In this document: piece after piece, positions 35,338-48,300 of the stretch
How positions within the stretch are numbered: position 1 is the stretch's first letter
Layout: every line of letters starts with the position of its first letter
Assembly (NCBI GenBank): GCA_037893225.1
Contig: JAZGUH010000755.1
Location: 310,001-374,000, forward strand
DNA from: Hippasteria phrygiana
Lineage: Eukaryota; Echinodermata; Asteroidea; Valvatida; Goniasteridae
Length of the DNA: 64,000 nt
Reading direction: 5' to 3'
The notes under the pieces: generated by a model
What the model saw: only the letters and a program-made list of their open reading frames with translations
What the model was told of the DNA's origin: nothing
Database searches by the model: none
Translations under genes and position numbers: made by a program

Positions 35338-36900
35338 GACCAGAAGCAGTTTCAGGAAAAGTTGACAAATATCGCTTGGCAAGGGCTCAACACTGCATGT
35401 TTTATTAATTGTTTAAAAAATTCCATAATTTTCCACAAATTGTTTGGAAAAAATATTGCTATGAGTTATACTATGATTACTCGCAAATGGGTTTTTTGCC
35501 ACTCTTACACATATATATCGCATCAATTTCATACATATTTGAAAATTGTCGATTTGGGCCAAAAATCGACAAAATGCCAAGGGGTAACCCTTGCCATTTT
35601 TTCAGGTTGAAAATTAAGTTCTCTTCAAAATTTTAGAGCGATAGAGAATGGAATGACACTGCTACCGTGCAATGTCAGATGTCTGTATTCAATATTAATT
35701 ATAAATTGTTTAAAAAAAATTATTTCTCCAAAAAATGTATCGAAACAATTATGATATTTCTATTAGATATGCTGTGATAACTCTGAGAATGGTTTCTAGC
35801 AATCTTGCTCATCTCTAGAAGTAATTTGTAATAAATTAGAAAAAAACTGTTTTCTGCGAAAATTCTCCAAAATGGCAAGGGGTAAACCTTGCTGGTTTTT
35901 TTTTTTAGTTAAAAAAATACGTTGTCTGCAAAATCGCAGCAGAGATAAAGAATGGATTGGAGACTTCTGTCGTGAAATGTTAATGTCTGGGTTCAATACT
36001 GAAAGTTTGTGATTTGTTTGACGAATTAAGACATCTAAACTTGCAATATTGAACTCTCCAATCCATTCTCTATCTCTGCTGCGATTTTGAAGCCAACTTA
36101 TTTTTCGACCTGAGAAAATGGCAAGGGTAACATTTTTGTCGATTTTAAACCGCAACTGACAATTTCCAAATAAAAAAATAATTGATTCTCTTTATTTTGA
36201 GAGTAACCAAAGCATATCTCATAGAATTATTATTATTTTTCAACAGTTTATGAAATTGCACAATAACAGTCTGCTTATCACTCTCAATCATTTTCTTAAG
36301 GTCGAAAACAAAGTTGGCAACAGAGATGCAACAGAGATAGAAAATGGATTGGAGAGTACTCTCGTGAAATGTCGGAAGTCTTGGTTCAACACTGCATGTC
36401 TTTATACATTTTGAAAAATGTCATATTTCTTTCCAAAAAGTGTTGCAATATATATTTAAATCAGATATGCTGTCATTACTTTCGGAATGGGTTTCTGGCA
36501 CTTTTACATATCTCTAAAATCTGTTTCAGGTAAATTAGGAAAATATCGTTTTTCGGAGAAAATCGATAAAAATGCTAAGGTTAACCCTTGCCATTTTTTT
36601 GCAAGTCAAAAAATAAGTTGCCTTCAAAGTTACAAGAGAAATAAAAAATGGAAACGGAGACTGCTATCGTGCAATTTAAATTAGATGGGTTCAAAACGAT
36701 GTTTTATGAATTTTTAATAATTTCATATTGTTGCAAAATTATAATACAGTATTTCTATCAGATATATATTGATTAATCTCCAAATGGGTTTCGGGCACTT
36801 TTACATATATCTAGAACCAATTTCACGCGAATTTCAAAAATAAAGTTTCAGGTCCAAATTCGACAAAAATGGCAAGGAGTACCCCCAACCATTAATATGG
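35338..36900. repeat. Degenerate tandem array, about 300-bp unit
   Basis: The phrases aaccttgccattttt, agagatagagaatggattgg and tgggttcaatact recur near 35575-35700, 35873-36000, 36310-36400 and 36570-36700, with one unit inverted near 36045-36170. Open frames here are accidental. Confidence 0.75.
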
Positions 36901-37077
36901 GGCCAAACCTGACAGAATTGGTTAGAGTACTAATCCGCTATTTTCAATAACCAAACAAGAGACAAACAAAAATACACGAATCTCTTGGAAATTTAATAAG
37001 CCATTTAAAGCAGCAAAATGCACTTTTTAAATGTTTATATTCCTCCCCCCCCCCAAAAAAAAATGACCCACTTCCCG

Positions 37078-37190
37078 AAGGACAGGGTAACATTTAAATT
37101 AACAATATTTTTGAAACATTGCAACTTTTGATAACCAAAGTAATAATGAGAAAATGGACCAGAACCCCCGATCAATGATTGTTAATGACC
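37078..37190. repeat. Dispersed repeat, copy 1
   Basis: aggacagggtaacattt ... tttttgaaacattgcaac ... gatcaatgattgttaa recurs at 39003-39113. Confidence 0.8.
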
Positions 37191-38173
37191 CCTTGATATA
37201 GAAACAGATATTTTGTTTTGAACGTGTATACAGAGGCAATGCTTTCTTATTTGGTAAGACCCAGAGAAAAAATGTAAGCTGCTTTTATGTGAAGTACTAA
37301 AATCATTTTAATAAAAGTGTAACTTTATGGCATGAACTAATCTAGTTGAATTGTTCATTTCAAAAACAAAATTCCGAGCTTTGTCACAGTTAGAATAAAA
37401 CAAAAGGGTTAACTCAAATCAAGAAGTGCCTTCATATTGTGTCCACCAGATCCCAAGAAGGCGTATTATGTTTTTGACTATTAAACTCAAATTCTCGGCA
37501 ATGGGGCCAACATCATTATTGCAATGACATTCAGAACACTTTCCAAAAGAGCAATTCAAGAGGACGGTACAACTATATTTGTTGTCGGTAATACACATTG
37601 GATAACAAATGTTATAAACAATTATTTTGTAGAAATACGTATTGAAGTATTGGCTATCGCTTAGCTTGAGTAATTAAGGTACTACGCAATTAACCCTTAA
37701 TGCGACTGTAAGACTCCTTGTCACACAGTGCTATACACCTACATTACACTATCACTTCTTATCATTAAACTGAGGAAAGTTTCCCCATTGATCAAACGAT
37801 CATACATTTCATTTTCCACAATTGCACGACACAATTAATACGGGAAAACTGCTTACATGGAAAGTAAATTATACCTTTAAAAAACTGTAAATTTATAGTG
37901 CATCTGTATATTATACAATTAAATCATTCTCTTCATCATACATTTAGACATTCTTGATTACAATAGTCAGATTCAATTTCATAGTAATGCACATTGGAAC
38001 CTTTAATTCTCAAACCCACAACTAAAACCCAGATAATTCCTCTGGCAGCAATTAGTACTTCTTGGCCTCTATGCAATACAGTTTACAAAATATATACAGC
38101 TGCAGAAAGTGTATACACACTTGGACAAACAGTCGTACTTTCCTATACTCGTAAGGACAATGCTTTGTGTTTC

Positions 38174-38294
38174 CTATTCTTCCTTTAATATAACCCAACC
38201 CCATAGACTAAGCACGTATCTTTACGTTCGAGGACCGATTTTAACAAAAGACTGACTCTCGAGGACAAGAAAGATTCTTTTGTATTTTCTTTCT
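38174..38294 (+). repeat. Dispersed 120-bp repeat, copy 2
   Basis: Inverted relative to 27151-27271. Confidence 0.85.
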
Positions 38295-38347
38295 CTTGTC
38301 CTCGAACGTAGTACAATACAAGAACACACACCCTCACATACACCCAT

Positions 38348-38408
38348 AAGGAAAGTAAAGTCTACAATAGAGGTATACGGTACCTCTATTGTAGACTTTA
38401 CTTTCCTT
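38348..38408. repeat. Perfect palindrome, 28-bp arms
   Basis: Arms aaggaaagtaaagtctacaa... and their exact inverse are separated by 5 bp. It is directly right of the dispersed repeat copy at 38174. Confidence 0.9.
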
Positions 38409-39002
38409 CTTTTATTCTCCTTTGTCCCTATTGAAATCTCAAACTCCATAGCGCTAACTTTGTTGGGTAGCTGAATTTCTAATGACTCTCCCGTGGGGTA
38501 CCATTGTCCCCTTAGAGACTAATGTAGGAACACTGTTCTCTCATTTGTTGCTGGAGCCGTTTGTTTATGGTAACTGTTCTATGTAAATTGCCAGAGCATC
38601 AATAAAATCATGTTTTTCAGAAGTTTTTCTCGTACATGTAGGATTATCTGGATTTGGCTCGCGGCCTGGGGATGAATTGGAAATGTGTTGGCAGGACTGT
38701 GGTGTATATAAACTGTCGACCTCAGCTGTAACCCTGCTCAGATTGAGATGACCAGATAAACATATTGTCTCGTCGTATATTACGACACTCCCTATGGGCA
38801 TATGCAGTAACTAAAAATACAAAACGTATATCAGATTTTTTTGTCACATATTCAACAGAGCGTGCAATGTGAGAATATGTTACGTCCAGGGACAATGAAA
38901 TGGGGTGATACGGTGTGGCATCCTATTTCATGAAATTATTTTAGTCTCTGACTGGGCTGAGCTAGGAAATTACAGTATTGTCTTGAAAAATGTCTAATTT
39001 TG

Positions 39003-39113
39003 AAGGACAAGGTGACATTTCAATTTATAGTATTTTTGAAACATTGCAAAATGATAACCAAAGTAATGAGAAAATGTACCTACACTTCCGATCAATGATA
39101 GTTAACGGTAAAA
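39003..39113. repeat. Dispersed repeat, copy 2
   Basis: Counterpart of 37078-37190, about 160 bp past the phosphatase stop codon and so possibly within its 3' untranslated region. Confidence 0.8.
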
Positions 39114-39269
39114 ACTACCTAAAGAGTCCGTCACTAGACTAGTCAGTGTTTGGTATCCAGACGTTCACAATGATCAAAAAAACTCTGTATATGAAAATGT
39201 TACTGCCACCAGCAGACAATAAAACCATGCGTGATTCCAAACCAACTGCCCAATGTTGGCCGTCATGCT

Positions 39270-39344
39270 CTAGAGGAGGTTGTCATATTGTTGGAAATGC
39301 TCCAAGTGGTGGCAGGTGACTTCGTAGCACAGAATATATTGATC
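39270..39344 (-). CDS. RPTP terminal exon with stop
   Basis: This phase 0 exon of 24 codons plus TAG begins DQYILCYEV, the usual DQYxFCYE that closes a PTP domain, and ends FQQYDNLL. YDN is one more YxN motif. Confidence 0.9.
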   Translation of the reverse strand, partial: DQYILCYEVTCHHLEHFQQYDNLL

Positions 39345-42300
39345 CTGCAAGTATGAAAAAGAAACGAAACAAATTTTTAGTCTGAGGTATCGAGCGGTTG
39401 GTGATGATAGACTGAACCGTTCAAATTGTAGGCCTACTTGTTGAGCAGTTTGAAGAATAGGTACTGAGATGTTTTAACCGGAAGTTTTTGAAAAGCTAGC
39501 AACGTTTTTTTTTTTTTTTTTAATACAGCCAAGTTTGAAAACCTGATCCTTCTGAGATTAATGTTAAACTCACTAAGGACTCGATCATCTGTGGCCTGTT
39601 CATCCGTAACCTCTTCACGGCTTGAAAGACGTCTATCACCTCTTCCCGGGCCATTCTCTCAAAAACATTTGAGACGGCGCAGAAGACTCCACTGCGGCCT
39701 ACTCCATTTCTAAAGCAAAAGACAAAAACAGGCCAACAGTTATCGACAATCTAGGTTAGGAAAATCTAAATCAAGCCCCATGTTTTTTGGTGCTGTCTCT
39801 AAACTAGGTCTTTACAGCCAAATCAGAATTAAGAATAGGACTGTAGGCCTACTGCCCATGGACTGCGCATCAAAGATACACACATACAATTTTAATAAAC
39901 ACGAATCCATTTTGTACGCAAGTCAATGGGAAAACTGGTAATTAAATTGGGAATTTTCAAATGTTCAGCACGCAATTTATGCAAAATTCATCTAAAGAAC
40001 AATGGCAGAACTGGCCATAAAATCGATTCTAAACCCTTCTTTAATAGCTCGACTGGGAGGAATCCCAGTTTTGTATTGTATCCCTTTAGGATTTTACGGA
40101 CTATATATATATTTATTTATTTCTTACATTTCTTTACCCATGGTGTACCCAAACAGTTTAAAACTGGTTTCCATTGAGGCCCTTTATATATTTTTAATTA
40201 AAGATGAATATTTACACACATACGAACATACAGCCGTACACACATATACTTATTGGGAAGACCTTTATACACCTTTTGTTTTCCTTTGTTCCTATTGAAA
40301 TCCGTAACGCTATGAAGTTTCTCCTCTGGGGAAGATGGATTTCTAAAGCTTCCGCTGTGGGGCTGATTGTTCTATTGTGTTTTCTGCCCCACAGGAATAC
40401 GTGTTGGCCCCTACATGAACAATTTTACACACATGCAAAATGTGTACACAAATATAAGAATACTTACACAAATAAATATATTTACGGTTAACATTTCAAA
40501 CACACACATACAGTCGTGTATCGACCTCCAAACGTGGACGTCCTATTGTTCCTCTTTTGTTTGTACTTTTTGGAAGACCTCCATAGGTTTTGTACACACT
40601 CCCAATCGCGGACGATATTGTTCTCTTTTGTTCTGCGGCATTTTTCGTCCACGGTTTGAATACCCCGACACGCCCACAAACATGCGGCCTCGATAAAAGA
40701 AGCAGCCATGACGCTAATGTTTTAATGACCTAATAACACCAAAAATGACATTTCGTGGAATATCTGAGTTTGTGAACACAACAACCATTAGACCCCGCCC
40801 TCTTGAAGTATTGACCAATCACAGCCGCACGCGCCACACCTCCGTGAAGTATGTCAGACTTTTGTCTGTGATTGGTTGATACGTCAAGGGCGGGACCTAA
40901 TGGATCAGCGGACTGAATTGTACCCACATGCATTGGACTAGAGTTGGGCCCTCAGATGGACATTCTGCCTGCCAGCTGTGGACCGCATCTAGCAGGTCCA
41001 GTACAACCTGCGGGGAATTGGGTTTGTCCTCGTTGCTGGCCCATCCATTCAGCTGGAAGTGTTTCACTGTCAAGATGTGACCCTGGAAACGAGTGCATAA
41101 TATGCAATTCATTTATTTGTATAGGACACTCATCAGCGGAGGCGATTTCTCGTCAAGGTTGGGGGACGGAGGAAAAAGCACACAACCAATAACAATTGTT
41201 AAGCGTCTGGTACTCGGTGTCTCTCGTGTATCTTGGGAAATTGTTTGAACATGTGTGCTGATCTTTGTGTATTCTGGTGCATGGTGCATGTAAAAGCCAA
41301 TCACCCATAAAAGATACATGTATATGAGGGAAATTATGGGGGGGGGGGGGGGGGGGGCACTGCCATAACCACCCCTCCGCCCAAATTATTTACCATGGTC
41401 TACTGTCCTGGTTATGTCCATCATTTTAAATATTTCAATTTGACTCAAGTCAATAGCAACAACCGTGAATTATCCGACAGAATCCCTCAAAAGGATAAAG
41501 CGAGTGATACTGTATTTTTACAAGCAGCAATGGTTTTGAGAAGCAGTGGTCATTGTTGAAAGACCAAACACTGCAGAAACGGTGGTGCTGAAGTGAACGA
41601 ACGGTTCATTATAGATAAAAACATGGTATTTATTGTACACCAGTTTTTGAAGTGAAAAAGAAAATGACCTCGTGGTTGGCCCTGGATACTTCAAAGGTTG
41701 TACTGTCGCAGACCCTTCCTTTACTGTGGTTAAGAACCTCCACGCGGAGAGATCCAAACTGGACTGTACCGGCATCCGGGCAATATTGTCCTTGCTCCTG
41801 CATGGGGAAAATTGAAATACGATTAGGAATACTAATATAAACCATTGAGATTGCTCTCAACAACGCACATAAGTGTGTAAATACCAGCAATCGCTGACCT
41901 CCTATTGTCCCTCTTTTGTTTATACTTTTTTTCGGAAGGCCTCCTATATGTTTTGTACACGATTTTAAATCGTGGACGTTCGGTCAATCGTGGACCCTTT
42001 GTCTACGCCCTAACCCTTTTGTCCCTAGTCCACGACTGCCAGTATTTACATAAATAAACAAACAAACAAACAAAAAACAACCCCCCCCCCCCACACACAC
42101 ACACAAGTGTGTAAACAACTTCAATCGGGGACCTCCTATTGCCCTATTGTTCATACTTAAGGGCCCTTATTGGTTTTGTACATGATTTTCAAACCTTTTT
42201 CAATCGGACACCCTATTGTCCTCTATTGTTAAAGGTCCCTTATTGAATGCAAAAACAAACCCACACACACACACATACAAACACACAAACAACATTAGGC

Positions 42301-45300
42301 TGGGGGAGAAATGGAGACCAAATGTAGGACGACTTTTTGAGTCTACTTACGGTTTGTGAAGTGTAAGGTCCATGCATCATAACGATGGTGGAGCAGTTCC
42401 AGTCATACACGAGCCGCCAGATGTCAGCCGCGGTGTTTGGTAGGGGCATCTGGGTCGTAATGAAGGCATCCTTGTCTTTAAGACTCTGCCCGAAACAGTA
42501 CACCAAAGACACATCAAAAACCAACCTTTGAAAAATATCCCCGTGTTGTGGGGATTCAAATATCCAGCGACAAAAAGGAAATCAGCCGAAACAGATTAAG
42601 TATTGGTTTCAATGTGTTCCGGAGGTCGCAGGTTCGAATCCCGCTCCTGCCAGTTTTCTTTGTTCACTTTGAAAATGTATTCAAATTTACCTAGTCAGTT
42701 TCCCTTGTGGATTGTTTGACAAATAACAAGTATTTTGTAATTATATTGAATGAAACCAAGTAACGAATATGAAATTTCAAAGCCTGCTTATCATGGAATG
42801 GATGATTCCATATTGTGAAAGAGTAACTCACATCGACAAATGCTGCATTGATATAGCTACTTGCGCCAGCATCACTCGTTAGCAACAGGGTAGGTCGGCT
42901 CCGCTCCACTAGTTACAAAATGAAAAAAAAAACATGCAATGATATTTTCTTAACATGAATACTTGTCGGACAGAGTTATATCCATATTATAAACTTGCAG
43001 GTCCTTTATGGGAAACGGTTACGCAAAATAGCTTTTTAAACAAAATTCATGCGAATGTTCCACGTTTTAGCTAATTCCCATTTCAATTAGTTTGGAATCC
43101 ATTTTTGATAAATTTCCTCGAAACATTGTTGTGTATTTTGGAGGAACGTTTTTTTCTACTGTCGTTGTGTTCTTTTAACGAGTTCCTTCTACATGTCATA
43201 AACGCCGGGCTTTAGGAGGGCTTGCAGTTTCCATACTCAGATTTTGCTAGGATTGGAACGTCAGACCCTCAAAATTCACATCAGACTGGAAACCTTTTAA
43301 ACTACACAAAGTTCAAATACTTACGAGGAAGCACATCGGCAAATCGGTTCTTGTCGGCATTTGCAGGGAGCGATGCCACGCCGAATAAAGCCTTATTGGG
43401 TAGTGGGGTGACTCGGACCAGTGTCTATCAAACAAATGAATAAATAAGCATTCTAATTGGAAAATATAGTGTTACAACCGGCTAAGTAAAATCAGGTTGT
43501 ATTGTAAAGTTTGGGTGTGGTCCTCGGCTGTACGACATTATGGATTTATGACTTCTGACTAGCGCCCCCAACAAAGACACTGACAATTTGGGAGACCGAG
43601 AGCGAGATGGCTCAGTTGGTAGAGCACCGGTACGGTATGCTGGGGGTTGCAGGTTCAAATCTCGCTCCTGCTAAATAACATCAGACAAATTAGCATGCGA
43701 TATAAATACTAAACAAGATTTGTGCATGTCGACATAAGGTAAACAAACTCTGGTGCCCTATGGGGCACTTTAAAGATAGTTTGAATGAGCAGACTTCCCC
43801 ATATCTAGTATATGTCAAATACCTCAAATAACTCAATTTCGCCATAACGAACACTATTATTTCGAAAATTTGGCTATAGGCTAACGAATATCATCACTGG
43901 CTCTCAAATTGTATCGTATCATATACATTTCATTATTCACTATACTGAACGACCGAACACTTTAAATGGATCCCGTGATGCTCGTTATTGTGATAGCAGA
44001 TGTTAGGTGTCTTTTCCGCATGAAATCAAACAATTTGTAAAGTATACATTAGATGTGAAACATAAACACTTGCGTTTTGGGTAACGATAAAACAAAACAA
44101 TTGTGTAACTATACGGTGCAAACCCGCAGGACCTTTACTAGTCTAGGTTCCAAGACGTTCTTAGCGGTGCAACGTATAGCGGCCGACAGCGCCCTCTCGC
44201 TACACACACACACGCCAAGGCCAAATCGCTAACAACGTCTAGGGAATTTTGCAAGTTCCGCTCGCGAAATCGCGAGCAGAACTGTGTGGCATTTGCATGC
44301 GCGTGTGACGTCACTGTATTATCGCAAACACTATAGCCAACACTCACTAGTCTGGTTTCTGTACTCACGTGGGGTTTACGTGTACGTACGTATGAACGTG
44401 CAGCGCAGTACCAAGCCATTCGTTGTTTGTTGGAAAAAATGTCTGAGCGCGTGGATGGACCAAGCCATCGATTTTACAGCAAACAAACTGGGCTTTGGAA
44501 AGCTAAAAAGTCATCAGATCAGTGCCATTCATCAATTTGTACGTGGCCATGATTTGTTTGTTAATTTACCAACGGGATTTGGCAAGAGTGTAATTTTTCA
44601 AGCTGCTCCATTGGTCTTAGATTTCTTGAACGAAGTAACCGAAGGTATAAAACAGGAGAAACGCTTGTTATTGTCGTCGTGCCATTAAAAGCCCAGGCCG
44701 TTGATCAGTTACATCATGGAGAAATAAGACATTTCTCCATGGTTACATCGTGCTGAACATCTGGGACTGAAGTCGGCAGATATATAACGTCTGATATTCC
44801 AGATCACATTTTGGAACAATCCGAAGATTTCTCAATCCTGTTTGCCAGTCCAGAATCACTCTGCTCAGAACGTTAACAGACTAGTAAGTTATTACTTAAA
44901 CATGAGTTTCCTCCAGTGCGCAAGCGCGATTATTCGTTTGACCCGCCTGTTAAATTATGCATGAGCAGGTCGCGCGCGCTCCCTTGCGAAATGCCCAAGA
45001 CGTTCTTAGCGATTTGGCCTTGGCGTGTGTTTGTGTGTAGCTAGAGGGCGCTGCCGTTCGCGCTGTACGTCGCACCGCGATAAGAACGTCTTGGAACCAA
45101 GACTAGACCTTTACCTGATATTCCTCTTCAAGGTAACGTCTCCGTGTCTTCGGATTAATCTTCTTCAGTTTCGCAAACCTCTCGACGAAATATCTGGTTG
45201 GGATCCTGGTGTTGCCGCAGAGGTGAGTCTCCAGCAGGGCAGAGTAGATGAAAGCATACTGTTCCTGTGTGTAGATCAAATACGGTTGGTACAAATGTAG

Positions 45301-48300
45301 TGACAGTATCAAGTAGACAGCACTGTGATTTACACAGGGGTGGCACAGTAAAATCTAAGCGCGTTAATCCAGGGAGAGATCGGGAGGATATATCCCCCAA
45401 ACCTTTTCATCCCCCAGAATGTTCACGGAAGCAAGTGAAAGTATTTGAATATTAAAACATAAACACTTTAATTCTATGGTCAATTATAATAACTATGTTA
45501 CTCTGCCAAAAAAAATAGATTAAAAGGGGGTTTCCCCATCAAGAGCAAATACCGTATTTCAGTGTTGTTTTTGCATGCAAATTGTACTGTGACCTAAACT
45601 ATCCCGCGTCCTTAGTTTCCATGTGTTAACGTCAATATACAGAGAGGTTGTTAATTCACTAAACCTCTTGGCTAAAATACAATTCCCCTACTTTGAGAAA
45701 CCAAAACAAAACCATGCAAGTTTCTTCAAATTGCAATACTCACGTATGTCTGCACCATGTTGACTCTGTCTTCCCTCATCTGATTGACGAATTTAAAGAC
45801 GCTAATCTCCCCTTGTTCGATCATCATGTCAATCAAAGTGTACACAGCAATGAAAGTTCCTGTGCGACCAACTCCCGCACTGTATCAAACGAAAATAACA
45901 ATTGTACAAAATTGTGGGTTTTTTTTGGGGGGGGGGGGGGGGGGGGGCGGTGAACAATTACTGAGGCAAAGAATTATTTGTCTTTGCTACTGCAAGCAGC
46001 ACAACATAATTTTTCGTGTTTTGGCTCACATAAATCAAAATAGGAAATGCTGTAGATCGTTCTAAAGCAATAATGAATACATAAGAAAGCACCCGTATTT
46101 GGTGTTTTTGATGTTTTTTTTGTATTTTTTGGTGTGTTTTTGTTGTTGTTTTTTTTTGTTTCTTTTTTGTGTTTTGTTTTTCTTTTTGGTGTTTTTCGTT
46201 GTTTTTTTTTTGTTTTTTTGGGGGGGTCTTTTTTGGTGTTTTTGGGTGTTACAAACCTGCAATGAACCAGTATTGGTTTGTCAGCCTGTGCGCCGCTGTC
46301 CACGAGTATCTGCGCCTGGACATCTTTCACGAATTGAACGAGGGTGAGAACGGAGGTTGGGTAGAGCGGCACGCCCATGTCAGGCCAGGACGTCATGTGG
46401 ATGTGTTTCACGGTGTGGCCATTCTCATCTTGACCAGCCTGAGGTAAAACATGGGTCAAAGAGTCAAAGAGAAAAGAAGAAAGAGACGCCAGGTATAATT
46501 TGCATATTTGCAATTTTGTTCAGTTTTCATGTCAGCCGAATATTAATGTCAAAGGATACAAAGAGATCAAACGAGCTCATTTGTAACTGCCGCTTTTCTT
46601 ATAATGCTTTCTATTCTAAAGTTACTCATGCATGAGTAACCATGATCATGGTTACTCATGCATGCAATTTTCTTTTTGCCATATTGCACGTTATTGACAG
46701 TCGGGCAATTTCTTTTTATTTGCCAAGTTATTAAAAATTTGCCAAATTGTGCTCTTATCTTTTAATAACAAAAAGACAAAATTTAAAATTGATAGCTAAA
46801 CATGAACATGTCACGAATACATGAAAATAAAATTATTCAGAAACAACTATTGCTTTTGGAATTGGAAAATTCATCATAAAAAGATTATCATTGTGATTCT
46901 TAGAATGCATACAGTTTTTGAACAAGTTCGGTACAGTCAAAGGGATAAAAATAAACCAGTAAAAACAAATCATAATCAGTACGCCCAAGCGGTTGTACAC
47001 GGATAGGCCATTTTCAAACTGTTTGGAAAGTTACCCGGACCAACTTGTTGATTCAAGAGTATTTTGTTTAAATATCACGATGGGTAACAATTGAAAAGCA
47101 TTTGAAAGACTTATATAATATAAGCAATAACCAATGGTCTAAAATGTCAAACTATTTGAAAGTTTACGAAATGATACGCGCTGTTTAGATGAGCGTGTCG
47201 ACCTTTTCAAATGCGTGGTGCGAATAATGACAAACTCTTGGTGGCGCACTGTATAACAAATCGGACAGATTACAATGTTAATGTACCTGATGGATCTGTA
47301 GAATATGGATGGTATAGTCCGAGAAGGATTCCTGGTCAACCAGCTGCACCACTATCTTGCCATACCTGTCTTCCTGGCCGACCGCTGTAGGCCAGTATCT
47401 CTTGCACTTCTCCTGTTGGTAGCACAAATCCAAACAGATTGGAAGACGCTGAATGAATGTTCATCGCAAACATGGGCACGTTTAGGAACCACACAATAGA
47501 ATTCATATGACTTGGATACGAGTTGGACAGCTCTATTTCCATGTTACTATGAACCTGGACCTCCTTTTTAGCAATCAACGAGCGCTATTTCAATGCTAGT
47601 TTTATTCTGCTGAAAATATCAACATCCATGAAGCAAAGCATAATGCCATAAAACGCACAACAGCAAGGTCCTATACAGATTTGGGTACAAATTATCAAAC
47701 TGTTTTTTTACGTTTTCTTGAAGAATATTCATGATTCACTTAATTTGTTTATGTTAAACAGCTTGTTTTGACTTAATTAGTATCAAATGTTGTTTTCACA
47801 ACTTGTCGGTGGATTATTTTGAAGGATCGATTTTGGTACTGTTCCTTGTATTACCGAACACAAAGAGCACTCATTGCATAAATTGATGGAATGATTTTCT
47901 AAGAATTGAAAAACCACCCCTTCCTTTCCACTTTTAATAACAATAAAGATCATGCGTGTAATTTTTGTTACACATGGTATTATAATGTGAAAACATAACT
48001 GGAAAATACATTGCATGCTTCTCTTCAACAGACACAAAACGTTCACCAGTAGGCCTATGTGAGAGCTGGCATTGGTCAATCTGGAATTTCAATATTTTGG
48101 GCTCTTTAGTAATGGGGTTTTTCTGGAATAAAAACAAATCCAAACAGAGATACCAACGACTCACCTTGCAATTTTCAACAAGTTGCGTCACCATGACAAT
48201 AATGTTGATCTTTTCTTGCCAGACCAGCCGCCAAAAGTCGTTTGTGGAGGAGGCATTTGGTCCTGAAAAATTAAAAAGTGTCGGCCTGAGGTGTCCCCAT

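Larger units (their letters stand above)
32652..39269. other. Intergenic interval between convergent genes
   Basis: Between the two stop codons. It should contain both 3' untranslated regions. A candidate poly(A) signal for the kinase gene, AATAAA, is at 34036-34041, but I cannot show that it is used. The interval also holds a hAT-like MITE, a large foldback, a satellite-like array and dispersed repeats; no further gene was found. Confidence 0.6.
40200..42250. repeat. Degenerate repeats of a cctattgt...ttttgtacac motif
   Basis: The motif cctattgtccctcttttgtt followed by ggaagacctcc and ggttttgtacac recurs near 40249, 40525-40625, 41895-41985 and 42130-42195 within phosphatase introns. Microsatellites (ac)n and a C run lie at 42079-42110. 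Exons 40928-41082 and 41669-41797 are embedded here. Confidence 0.65.

Noticed and set aside
35101..35610. 169-codon plus-strand open frame
   Set aside because: It overlaps a degenerate tandem array, has no domain, and its codon content is like the surrounding repeats.
41633..41668. Readthrough of exon 41669-41797 to a nearby stop as the protein end
   Set aside because: Three downstream exons complete D2 in correct phase, so splicing at the weak gtcatt donor is more likely.
43601..43680. Possible functional tRNA gene
   Set aside because: A and B boxes are present but no matching acceptor stem, and the tail matches a SINE fragment at 42604.
44139..45105. Introner (intron created by the transposon itself)
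   Set aside because: The target duplication contains the donor, but the intron continues another 1.5 kb beyond the element to the next exon, so the element sits within an existing intron.
46062..46262. Lysine-rich minus-strand frame
   Set aside because: It is the translation of a T/G low-complexity tract at the end of a real exon.
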